DNA of 64,000 nucleotides from Ceratorhiza oryzae-sativae (Eukaryota; Basidiomycota; Agaricomycetes; Cantharellales; Ceratobasidiaceae). The stretch lies in NCBI GenBank assembly GCA_030998015.1, contig JARWMV010000239.1, forward strand, positions 124,001 to 188,000, written 5' to 3'. A program made the translations under genes and the position numbers. The stretch's first letter is position 1; every line of letters begins with the position of its first letter. The notes beneath the pieces were generated by a model, which made no database searches, was not told the origin of the DNA, and saw only the letters and a list, made by a program, of their open reading frames with translations. Shown here piece after piece: positions 12,557 to 22,400 of the stretch.

Positions 12557-13539
12557 CTAGAATCCCCACTGCTTTCTCTGAAAGTCGAGCAACACCGGGA
12601 CAAGATCTCGCAACGCGAAATCGGGCCAGTATACATCGGAGAAATGAATCTGGGTATCTGCACAGGCTTGCCACAGCAAAAAGTCACTCAATCGATGCAC
12701 TCCGCTCGTCCGTACGAGTATGTCTAGCTTTGGGCTATCTCGAAGCTTGGTGTACAGCCTGGCTTCTAGTGTCTCGGGTGTGATATCGCTGCGATCGAGA
12801 TGAGCTTAGTCCTTCTGAGAATTTGAATGGGGCTCACTCGAGTTCAATTTCCCCGGCCTGATGCGATCTGACGATGGATTCTACGGCCGAGGTAATCTCC
12901 TCGCGAGACGTATACGGCATACATATGTTCAAGATTGCACTACTCATTCGTCAATACCCGCCCAGTATGTGAACAACACACAACTGACCCGTTATGTTTG
13001 GCAGTCATCGCCTCGGCCCTATGCACAACCTCCAACACATCAGGCGGCAGCAACTCGGTCTTGCCCAACACATTCAACCGAACTTGGTACTTGTCCAGTA
13101 AATCCCTTTTCGTCTGTTAGTTTTTTTCCCCTCGCAAAAAAAAAAAAAGGCATAGACAAACCCACCCATGTGAACAAAGTTCCTCCATCTTGGATTTTGC
13201 CAGACTCATCAACGTGTCCACCTCTTTCGGAGGCCTCTTGAAATTCTCGATCGAAAACGCGTATACCGTGACGCATTTGATGCCCAGTTTTAGGCATATT
13301 TCTAGCATCTAACGGACCACGGTGTTAAATTCTACTAAACACAAGATACAAGGGAAACGTACACGTCTGAGCGCTCCGAACCCATCCAAATGACCTCCTG
13401 CCACCTCCATCTGCTTTTGTCGCGCATAGCGTCGGTTTCCATCCATGACAAACGCGACATGTTGCGGGACGGGCCCCGACGAGAGTATAAATATGACCAG
13501 CCGAGTAAGAATATCAATAATATAGGTAAAAAGCGACAT
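12557..13539 (-). CDS. RER2: Cis-prenyltransferase, dehydrodolichyl diphosphate synthase (RER2/SRT1-like)
   Basis: This enzyme extends farnesyl diphosphate with isopentenyl diphosphate to make the dolichol precursor needed for N-glycosylation at the ER. The start at 13539 gives a hydrophobic N-terminal helix ([16 protein letters not shown]). The catalytic motif [15 protein letters not shown] carries the key Asp of the family. Next are [11 protein letters not shown] and, after an intron, [19 protein letters not shown]. Later exons hold [37 protein letters not shown] and [19 protein letters not shown]. The end is [20 protein letters not shown], followed by RKQWGF and stop at 12557-12559. This catalytic subunit usually works with a NUS1/Nogo-B partner, not seen here. 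About four short introns interrupt the gene. Confidence 0.93.
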
Positions 13540-14556
13540 GGCGCAGGCGCAAGTCCTATCCGAGACTGGCAGAAGTTATGAGAGGCGGCGAGAGAAGATG
13601 CCGTAGCTGTGGCGCAGCAGTCGATGTTTACGTGGACACACACGCTCGCTGGCACGTGCCTTGTCCAGGACCTTGCATCATTCAAATTATAGCTCAAGCG
13701 CAAAAGGATAACGGCTACCATCCTACTTCAGAAAATATAAATTCGCTAAACTTGATCCCGCCAAGATGATCTGTTTCGTCTTGCGATAGTTTTATCAAAG
13801 GCATTTGCATTTTCGCAATTTCGACCATTGGATCAACTTCGTTCGCCAGGTATAGCCTTATCCTTCCTTTTCAGTCCCCTCGTAGATGCTACCCATGCGT
13901 GCCCTAAGTTTACTAGAGTTGGGTGGGTCATCAAAAGTGATCCCGTGATAGACATCGAAGTGGGTCGCTTAGTACAGGCTGTTGCTGTCGACAGCAGATG
14001 GCTGAGCTAGATGATGCTTTCCCGCCAGTATCGTAGGGTGCTCAAGTACTCGGGGCGAGTCCATATTAGACTCATTTTGTGGCAACCGATTTCTCCGAAA
14101 TAAGAAAGAGAATCACGACGATGCCCGAGGAGCCTCGCTGTAGGCGGGAGAAACCAGGATTGTAGCCCCTGGAAGTAATTAGGCACTGGTAGCTTGATCG
14201 TACCGAATGCTACCACCCTTTGTTCCTTCGTGGAACACATTTGTTCTGCCCTTTATGAGCGACCGGCATGACCCATACCACTGCCCAGTTGGCTGAGTTC
14301 GGCGAACATTTCGGGCGTGATGGGATGTCACTGCCATTGAGCTGGCGAGTGATGATCAGTACGAGAGCCAACCGAGATCCCAACCATTGTAAAGGACTAG
14401 AATATATCACATTCATTCAATCGGTCATTGTATGCGTGGATCAGCAATTGCCTAATTAACAAATTAGAGTACAATAACCCTCTACATCCAAGCTCGGACA
14501 GAACGTGGTATGTCTGTAGCCAACAAACGTCTCTAACATCCCAAGACACGATTGAA
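13540..14556. other. Intergenic region, no gene seen
   Basis: The right end of this roughly 1 kb stretch is the 3' flank of the minus-strand gene at 14557, and the left end is the promoter side of the cis-prenyltransferase gene. Short open frames on both strands (60-77 codons) lack domains and splice support. I see no repeat or RNA gene. Confidence 0.4.
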
Positions 14557-15218
14557 TCAGATTTTCCTAAATGTAAAAGTACCTTTAACCCCGACAGTCG
14601 CCATCACACCCCCAGCTCTCAGAATAAGGTCGGCCACTATGGCACCATCCTCCTTGTTAAACAAAACAATCTTGATTGCTCCTAGCCCCACTTGAACCCC
14701 ATAGATCTGAAACGTCAAATCGAGCGATGCAAGGCGGTCAAGTGTCAAGGGGTAGTAGACATCAAGGTCGCAATTTGTCCGCTCAACGTAACCGGCACCC
14801 ACGCCCCAAGAGTTCCCAGAGCCCACAATATCGTCATCGGGGAAACCCATTTTTACGCTCGTGCGGACGAAAGAGGTAATTTCGCACCAGCCTCCATACG
14901 TTCGATAGTCGAAGATGCCGAATGATGCGAATGAGTTTGCCTCCTGATTTGAAGGCGCCTGCTTGACCTCGGGTGCTATTGAGAGTTTGGTACCGTAATC
15001 TGTCTCCTTTAGCCACGCCTCGAACGCAGAGGAGCCACCGGAAAGTTCAATGTCCTTCAAGAGCTCGAGTACCCTAGGCAACGTACAAGCTAAATCGATA
15101 GTAGGTATGGTGCCAACCCAAGTAAAACATACCTTTTCGCAGCCTCCTCTCTGTCGTTTGCATGGCCAAAGAGAGTCATAGGGGTGAGGTTTACTTTGGC
15201 CGAGGTCAATTCTGACAT
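14557..15218 (-). CDS. Small beta-rich family protein, paralogue 1
   Basis: Exons 15133-15218 and 14557-15073 with a 59 bp GT-AG intron give 200 residues. The N-terminal part, shared with paralogue 3, has MTLFGHANDREEAAKRVLEL, LKDIELSGGSSAFEAWLKE and an amphipathic-helix character. The rest is a string of short predicted beta strands with Gly-rich turns (SWGVGAGYVERTNCDLDVYY, FQIYGVQVGLGAIKIVLFN, GGVMATVGVKGTFTF). No signal peptide or membrane helix is visible. I do not recognise it with certainty. The strand order and Gly-rich turns recall the eight-stranded barrel of the bacterial Vap-type virulence-associated family, but this is a fold-level guess. A TATA-like tatat at 15278-15283 and the shared element at 15371-15400 lie upstream. 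Confidence 0.75.
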
Positions 15219-15370
15219 TTGAGGCGTTGGGAGTGTGAGAATTGGGTGAGATTAGTACTTGGTATATTCGCTGTGCTTATATGCTTCCCATGCGAAACAC
15301 TGCCCAATTTTCTCCGAGCGGCATTTAATACCTCCGAAGGGAGAAGCATAATCCAGACCGTGCAGTGCGT

Positions 15371-15400
15371 TGCCGTGTTCGGGCTTGTGAGTACCGATCG
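15371..15400 (-). promoter_or_regulatory. Shared upstream element of the beta-rich gene cluster, copy 1
   Basis: Read on the plus strand this contains GCCGTG, then TCGGG one base later, then about eight variable bases and GTACCGATC. The same order occurs upstream of paralogues 2 and 3. It lies about 150 bp before the ATG at 15218 and upstream of a TATA-like box. It could be an activator site, or simply sequence kept from a recent duplication. Confidence 0.45.
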
Positions 15401-15535
15401 ACAGGTGAGCGTACCGAGACAGCAGTTCCACCACCCAATGGCTTCCACAAGGGCTAAAGTTAAAGTTAAGCCAAACCATATCATCCTAAACTCGCGGCAA
15501 AACATATGATATTTATGTATCTATAGAGTAACGCG

Positions 15536-15919
15536 TCACAGTTGAACGAATTTGATCGGAATTGCGTTAACACCAAATCTCCCCACGACCTGACTATTGG
15601 ACAATTGGATCTGAGCCACCGTCTGGCTGTTGAGCAGTGTTCCTCGGTGAAATTTAATCACATCTCCATCAGGAAATGCGTGAGCACTGAATAATAAATC
15701 CTGCATGGCAGTCAAGACCTCAATTTCCAGGCCATCGTAGAGCGTAATTGCTTCGCTAGTGGACTCCCAGCGATCTTGACCAAAATTGATCGCAAATCCG
15801 CTACCTTCGCCCACGAAGATTCTTGGACCATCGTGTACCGCAACGCTAAGTTCAGAGCTTGTGAAGCTCGAGATAATTGCGACGTAGGCGATGTAAGTCT
15901 TGCCAAAGTGACTGGGCAT
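15536..15919 (-). CDS. Small beta-rich family protein, paralogue 2 (short N-terminus)
   Basis: From ATG 15919 the frame gives 127 residues beginning MPSHFGKTYIAYVAIISS. It matches the C-terminal beta-rich region of its neighbours (SELSVAVHDGPRIF, EGSGFAINFGQDRW, AFPDGDVIKFHRGTLL, VVGRFGVNAIPIKF). It lacks the N-terminal helix found in the other two. A gtaagt...ccag intron-like stretch (15921-15982) sits just upstream, preceded by a possible exon with SERRKT, but the two do not join in frame. So either the first exon is lost or one base is missing. The shared upstream element is present at 16165-16196 and a TATA-like box near 16048-16056. The family is unrecognised; see paralogue 1. Confidence 0.55.
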   Translation of the reverse strand: MPSHFGKTYIAYVAIISSFTSSELSVAVHDGPRIFVGEGSGFAINFGQDRWESTSEAITLYDGLEIEVLTAMQDLLFSAHAFPDGDVIKFHRGTLLNSQTVAQIQLSNSQVVGRFGVNAIPIKFVQL

Positions 15920-16164
15920 CCTGGTACACAGACGTCGAATCAATACTTGAATGCGATGATATGGATTTATGACCTCTACTTACTCGTTTTGCGACGTTCT
16001 GACGGAATAGGGGGGTTAGGTACTGTACAAATATTCAGTGTCCGCATACATATATGTAGGTACGTCCTGCGGGGTCGTGCACCCTGAGCCCGGCTCTTGA
16101 TTCCCGCTCACCGGAGCTTGCCACCCCCGAGCTCGCAAAAAGAGAGGAAGCTGATCGGAAGGCA

Positions 16165-16196
16165 TTGCCGTGTCGGGCTCAAAGGCACCGATGCGC
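16165..16196 (-). promoter_or_regulatory. Shared upstream element of the beta-rich gene cluster, copy 2
   Basis: GCCGTG, then T and CGGG, a spacer, then GCACCGATG. This is the most diverged of the three copies. It lies about 250 bp before the ATG of paralogue 2, which is further than in the other two genes, in keeping with a lost first exon. Confidence 0.35.
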
Positions 16197-16429
16197 GCGT
16201 GGCTGCAGGTATTGTGCCACTTGCCTTGCGGAAGATCAACCGAACAGATAGCGAGATAATTACAATGAAAAAGTTTATATCATAGCAAAATGGAGGTGGT
16301 GTAGCTGACATCAATTATCTATTGTCTCCTGATAAACACCAATAAAGCATAATGGGACCAAGCCATCAGTCTTTAATGCAGACCCAATCATTTTGGATCA
16401 GATCGGAAACCGATACAGTATATCTAGTG

Positions 16430-17091
16430 CTATTTCTGAGTGAATCTAATATCCCCATCAACCAGTCCAATGTTTGCTATGATTCCCGTCGCGAATACCT
16501 GAATCTTTGCTATCTCTATTGGCCCATCCATAAAACGAATGTCTAACCCTCCTGCTAATACTGCTATTGCACGAACTTGAAACTTGAGGTCGAGTTTTGT
16601 CAGGTCCTCAATGGTCCTTCCACCATATATTTCAAGTTTGACATTCTGATCCAAAGAGTAACCGGCCCCAAATCCAAATGAGCCCCCTTCGCCGTGCGCA
16701 TTTTTTCCATGCTCGTTGATAACGTCCACGTCGATTGTGGTATAAAGGAAGTAAGACTTTGTAGATACCCATGCTGTGTATACGTTTGCTTCAGTAGCTA
16801 GGGAATTAAGCTGGGAGTCGCTCATTTGGGGTTCAAGTGGAATACTGGGCGTAGTGCCGTGGTTGGTTGCTTTTAACCATGCTTCAAATCCAGCAGAACC
16901 GCCAAGGCGTTCAATATCTTTGAGTATTTTAAGCGCTCTAACTAGCTCGTAAGCATTACCGCTGGCAATAATAGTTTGTAATCGCAGACTTGCCTTTTCG
17001 CAGCCTCTTCTCTGTTCTCTTCATGGCCGAAGAGCATCATAGGCGCAACGGCTGACCGAGAGGGAGAAGCTACATCTGTAGTCTGAGACAT
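16430..17091 (-). CDS. Small beta-rich family protein, paralogue 3
   Basis: Exons 16994-17091 and 16430-16937 give 201 residues. The intron (16938-16993, 56 bp) begins GCAAGT and ends TTAG. This GC-AG reading is forced because it alone restores AAKR-ALKILKDIERLGGSA, matching paralogue 1 (AAKR-VLELLKDIELSGGSS) at the same intron position. The N-terminal part has MMLFGHEENREEAAKR. The C-terminal part is beta-rich: YTAWVSTKSYFLYTTIDVDV, GGSFGFGAGYSLDQNVKLEI, LDLKFQVRAIAVLAGGLDIR and FATGIIANIGLVDGDIRFTQ. No signal peptide is visible. A TATA-like stretch is at 17169-17176 and the shared element at 17267-17297. Function is unknown; the comparison to Vap-type barrels is a fold-level inference. Confidence 0.75.
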
Positions 17092-17266
17092 TTGGTCAAG
17101 GAAAAAAATGTTTCGGAACGCTTGTCTAATGGGTGATCAGTGGCTAGATGAACATTCGCTGCATGGGATTATATATGCGTGACTCGGGAGATGCTGTCAT
17201 ATCCACAAAGAACGGGCTTTGGTACTCCCGAGGCCGAAACAAAAGAAGTTAGCCGCCGGGGGGACT

Positions 17267-17297
17267 TGGCCGTGCTCGGGAGGGCGAGTACCGATCA
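17267..17297 (-). promoter_or_regulatory. Shared upstream element of the beta-rich gene cluster, copy 3
   Basis: GGCCGTG, one base, TCGGG, then a seven- to eight-base spacer and GTACCGATC. It is nearly the same as copy 1 in its two conserved blocks, while the spacer differs. It sits about 175 bp before ATG 17091. Confidence 0.45.
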
Positions 17298-18652
17298 CAA
17301 GTACGCAAGCATTCCAAATTCATGAAACAGCGCTGGGTTACGACAAGGTGTTACTATATCAGATGTGATTATTTGATTTCTATCCCCAAAGTCCCACTGT
17401 GGATGATATAGCGTGAGAGTTGGGAGCGGGCCAGGATTGAGAAATCTCTTATTCTGGCACCGCCTGGTTTCCTTTTGAATGCGGTTCTTAAAGGGCTTAT
17501 TTGGATGAATCATAACGAAGAGCTGACCACTCCTCACCTCTAATTTACCCTGAATGAGACGAGCTCGTATTTATTAGATACCACATTATTCTGAGGGATT
17601 CAAGGGTTGCATACCGATTGAGTTTTTAAATGAACATATCGTCGGTTTTTATATGTTAATGCCTCACAACGGCTCTCAGCAATGTCAGCAGTCCGGAGTT
17701 GGATAATTACTGGCTTCAAATCGGAGAAGGTTTTTGCTACATGATTGGGCCATTCAGTCCTTCAGAACATGGCCTCTGGTTCAACCGTTAATGGTGCCCA
17801 CCGCTCATTAAAAAATGGTATGTGACTTGTGGTGCATTTTTGATCGCAGAGACCATTTCTCGACCTCGCGAGGTCTTCCCTCTGCAAACGGGTCTAAATA
17901 CAGAATCAAATGCTGATTCATTAGGCTTGATATCCCGTGTGCTATCTCGTGAGCTAGTGCCCTTTGTAACCTATCTTTCCCCTTTCGCGGGATGCAACTT
18001 CCAGATTGCGTGTGCACAGACAGCGAGCTACCCTCACTCAGAAGATCGAATCAACGTATGTTCACTCCAATTGGAAGACATGATAGTTCCAGAATGTTTT
18101 CCGAATATGAACGTCGCATTTTACGTTTTGACTGGTGAGCACTTGTACTCCTTGAAGCGGTTTATACTTGTACAACCAAGTATGTCGAAGATATATTGAT
18201 CAGAGGTTTGCTCAATGTGTACATCTGCTTACTAGAAGGTTCGTCCTCGGCATTGCTAACGTCGTGGGAGCCGTTATATTGGCATCAATCAAGAATTATT
18301 TTAGGTTTAAGCCTGATTACGATTTAGTTCCAGCTTGTTGAGTATTAAGCATTTGTCCTGACGCGTTTCCTTATAAACTGGCTTAGAATGACGCTTAATC
18401 GTAGCGTTCAATCGGCGAGAGTCTCGACGGTTCGGTGTAATCAATCCAAGAATAGTCATCCAAACCTCGTGATTGGGGGAATAATGTATGATTTAGACCA
18501 AAAGGGCATAGGATGCCGATCAGTCACGTGCCTCGCACATGGAGACCGAACCCGCGTAGTCCGCCCCACATGGACAGATAAGAGCAGCGCCTTGCTGTAT
18601 TTATACCCTCACAGGCTGACTCGCGCCCACCTATCACTTAACGACCACCATC
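17298..18652. other. Intergenic region between the beta-rich cluster and bleomycin hydrolase
   Basis: No gene is recognised. Open frames at 17295-17537 (-), 17822-18199 (+), 17808-18017 (-) and 18388-18852 (+) are short and have no domain. The last 60 bp form the bleomycin hydrolase promoter with a TATA-like tatttatacc near 18598-18607. Confidence 0.4.
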
Positions 18653-20650
18653 ATGGGCGCCGCTCAATCCAACACCGCTACTCCTCTGCCTGCTGCCGAA
18701 AAGGCAATCGACGAGCAGCGCGCCATCGACGAGCTCGCTCACCGCGTTGCCAACCTCGGCACGCTGGGTACTCCAGTCTCGGCCGATGGATCACTGTCGT
18801 TGGACTCGCTCAAGTCGTGGCGGGAAGAGACCAAGGATGTAGGTTTGCTTGATCTATGTTTGCTCACGTCGCTGCTAACCATTCGGTCGCGTGCAGGATG
18901 ACAAGCTCAACTTGGCACGCACTATTCTCGCACACAGCAATATCCAGGCAGCTATCGCTTCGCGTAATGCTTATGTTGCCGATACCCACGTTTTCAACCT
19001 CACCGTGCCATTTACGACCGGTCCTGTCACCAATCAAGGTTCGAGTGGTCGATGCTGGTTGTTTGCTACGACGGTAATGCCTATTTCGCACCCGATAAAT
19101 GTAATCCCGCCGCAAACTAACCGACTCTGATAGAACGTCCTACGTTACAACGTCATGCAGCAGCTTTCACTCGGCGATTTCCAACTCTCGCAATCCTACC
19201 TTTTCTTTGCTGACAAACTCGAGAAGGCTAACTACTATCTTGAACTTTCGATCCACCATGCTGATCTCCCTCTTGAATCACGCCTCATCTCTCATCTTGC
19301 GACTTCGCCTATTGGTGATGGTGGTCAATGGGACATGGCCCGCAACTTACTTGAACGGTATGGCGTCGTCCCGCAGGCCATCTACCCAGAGAGCTATTCA
19401 AGCACCAACTCGGGTGGTATCAACGCTACGCTGACCTCCCGGCTTCGCGAGATGGCTCTGACTCTGAGGGAGCTGGTGAAGGGAGAACAAGTCGGTGGAG
19501 CTGCATTGATGAGGGCACGGGCCGCGAAAGAGGAGTTCGTGGCTGAGATCTGGAAGGCAATGACGGCTACGATGGGTGTACCTCCCCAGCCAGATGAGAA
19601 ATTTAGCTGGGACTACAAGGATAAGGACGGCAAGGTGAAGAAATGGCAAGGTACTCCACGCGAGTTCTACACGGTACGTATACGAAGCTGGGGTCTAAGT
19701 TCAAGCGGGCTGACATGCTTCTTGCAAGGCGTTCGCGTCGAAGCAGTATCCGGTATGTATGGGCAGCCTGCTCTGTCATACCCCATCTCACGAATATCCT
19801 ACGTTTAGCCTCTGCAAGCTTTCTCCCTTATCAACGACCCCCGCAACGACTATGGAAAGCTCTACACTGTCGAGGCTCTTGGAAATATCTGGGGCATGCG
19901 CGGTGTTGAATGTAGGTTCTGTTGTGCTCGTCTCTGGTTGAAATACTCAGGCCTGCGTGTGTGTTTCAGACGTCAACACTGAATCCAAGAGACTGAAGGA
20001 TGCTATTATCGCCGTAAGCCAACATCTGAGAATTGTGCGCAAGGATTCTAAAACTAAACATTCATAGTGCATCAAAGCCGGTCAACCAGTATTCTTTGGA
20101 TGTGATGTGGGCAAGTATCTAGACCAGCCCCATGGAATCATGGATCTCGACATGTATGACTTCAAGGTATAGTGGCCCTTCTCACATTATGTACTATTCG
20201 CCCTAAGTCGTTTTGCAGAACGCTCTCGGATTGAAACACGGCATGTCTAAAGAACAACGTCTCCGTACGGGCGACAGTGCTATGACCCACGCAATGGTGA
20301 TCAGTGGTGTGCACCTTGATGCCTCAGGTGCCCCTGTGCGTTACCGCGTTGAGAATAGCTGGGGAGATGCACTCGGCGACAAGGGATATTTCGTTATGAC
20401 TGACAAGTGGTTCGATGAGTGAGTGCAACTCTTGTCGTTGAAAACGACAAAATTTGGCTAACATGCGGATTGTAGGTATGTGTTCCAAGTGGTCGTGCCT
20501 CGCCAGCTTGCACCAAAAGACTTGATCAAGGTCTTGGACGGTGGGAAGCCAACGGTGTTGCCTGCATGGGACCCTATGGTATGTTCTCGATTCGGACCTC
20601 GATATTGATTATTTCATGGTCTTTTGTTTCCACAGGGTGCCCTTGCTTAA
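18653..20650 (+). CDS. BLH1: Bleomycin hydrolase (aminopeptidase C, peptidase family C1B)
   Basis: A papain-fold cysteine aminopeptidase that forms a hexamer with inward-facing active sites; it clears peptides and detoxifies homocysteine thiolactone and bleomycin. The catalytic Cys lies in NQGSSGRCWLFA, the His in DSAMTHAMVISGVHL and the Asn in VENSWGDALGDKGYFVMTD. The C-terminus is AWDPM-GALA, matching the family's active-site arm. About nine exons are joined by short introns (for example 19072-19133 and 20405-20475, approximate). The start at 18653 follows a TATA box by about 50 bp. It gives MGAAQSN, which fits the N-myristoylation pattern (Gly2, Ser6); yeast and mammalian enzymes are cytosolic, so membrane attachment would be unusual. 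No break was seen. Confidence 0.96.
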
Positions 20651-21465
20651 ACGTAAGACCGTAGGCATATAGTATATACGTTTCAGGGCGGTCATTGCGG
20701 ATACTAAACGCTCATGCATTACGATATTTGCGATTGTATCTCAAGTTGATTCACAATACAAGCTTTCTACTTTAAGTAGTGGCCCACTGTGAGCCGGGGT
20801 CCCTTGTTCCAGTTGGCTTGCGACCATGTAGAATATTGCGACACATTCATTCTCAACTAAAAGTACCTGTTTGATATTATTGTCGGGCTTTCTGGGTTAT
20901 AGAGGATCAGCGGTCTGATCCACGTATGGCCCATGAGCTGAAAAGGTACTGGCAAAACTAATAGGTTCACCATTCGAGGGTAGATAGACATCGCTGTGAA
21001 CAAGATGTGCAAGCATATTTGATTGAATACCAAAGGAGGGCCATGACTACAAGTGTCTAGCAACAGCCTGCATGCATGTTCCACACACTTACTGCTTGCG
21101 GTAACGTTTGTGCCGCCAATACACCAAGGTGACAATTCAAAGCAAGGTGACAGCTATGGGTTGCCAAGATCAAACACCTCTGATACCTGTTTACACAATT
21201 ACAGGCTATTGAGCACAGGTAAACGTCTCATGCTATGCGATCATTGAGAGGGGCATACATATTTAACGCCCTACTCATGTGATCATTGATGCTGCTAAGC
21301 CCCCTGATCGACGACCACTCCCTTTAACGCTCATGCCGTTTCGTCTCATAGCAAGAGCACAAATAGTGCCAGCTCCTTAGGGACTTCAATGGTAGACAAT
21401 TTGTGGATCCCGCCTCTTAGGCGAAAATAGGTGTCATGAGGCAGGTTTTATTGAAAAGCTAGCTA
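20651..21465. other. Intergenic region, no gene seen
   Basis: This holds the 3' flank of bleomycin hydrolase and about 700 bp with only short, unsupported open frames on both strands (64-92 codons). It is the downstream flank of the decayed minus-strand copy at 21466-21858. Confidence 0.4.
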
Positions 21466-21858
21466 TCAAATTCTAGCACCGAACGTAAAAGCGGTTGTAA
21501 AGCCAAGCGACCTCAGCGCTATAGGGCCACGGCCTGCAATACTACTAGTCGTCTTACTACCTTCAGCAAGAAATTCAATAATAATATCATCTTCATTGTG
21601 GTCTGTAAGGTTCACATAGCCTCAGGGGCCCACAGTCTGGTCGATTATCCGTTGGAGTAACCGTGCATTCTCAGCTGACCTCCTCAATGAGGTCCCGTTC
21701 ATGGCGGCCATGCCCGAGTTGAATTGGTAAAGACCGATGCCATAGCTTATGGTAGAGCCGACGCTCAATTCAGTCTGTAACAGGTCGGGATCATCAGCAC
21801 GAACTATTATGCACGTATTCCGTCCAAATCGCCAAGTGAAATGGGATGTCCGTGTCAA
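21466..21858 (-). pseudogene. Second decayed copy of the barrel-like small-protein family
   Basis: The minus-strand frame reads VGSTISYGIGLYQFNSGMAA, NGTSLRRSAENARLL, QRIIDQTVGP, then TGA at 21622-21624. It continues in frame with GYVNLTDHNEDDIIIEFL, SSIAG and FTTAFTFGARI before a stop at 21466-21468. The plus-strand copy at 9087-9476 has TGG (Trp) at the position of this TGA, and this copy has CAA where that one has TAA. Upstream sequence (21859-21960) contains IQVDTDIPFHLAIW in one frame but is cut by stops. The copy therefore looks inactive. It sits about 12 kb from the other copy, in the opposite orientation. Confidence 0.6.
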
Positions 21859-22400
21859 CTTGGATCAGCGTGGCTGTGATACCACGCCGGCTGGTACACG
21901 GAAGAACTCGGATATTGGGCGGCTTTAAGCAATCACAATTACCTTATTTTGTAGGATATTTTCGACATTCAAGCGCTTCGGATGATAAGAACAATGTTGA
22001 AATGCCAGAATCGTGGACAGCCGTCACTTGTTTGTAGGCGTAGGTTCACGTGAGTCAAATGCCATTGGTGGAGAATGTGGCGATCGAATGGCAACACCAG
22101 AGTTCGGCGACAATCATGTATTCAATAAGAGCGATCAAATTCATTGACCAAGCCAACAATAGAAAATGGTGACGATATGAACCGCATACAATTTGTTAAA
22201 TGAACATGCTTGAGTTTCAGACAAACGGGGTTGTGCTAGAAGTTATAAACTAGCAGCGAAAACTTTCCCTCTTGGCGTATCTAAAAAAAAACTATAAGCT
22301 ACCTTGTTATGTTAACAGAATCCCTCATACCTTTTTGACTACGACTGAACGATATATCAACGTCGTTTAGCAACTCTTGAGAATATTGTGTTTGTGAATT
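21859..22400. other. Intergenic region
   Basis: The left part holds degraded upstream sequence of the decayed copy. The right part is AT-rich (aaaaaaaac near 22284) and forms the 3' flank of the minus-strand F-box gene. No gene is seen. Confidence 0.4.
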
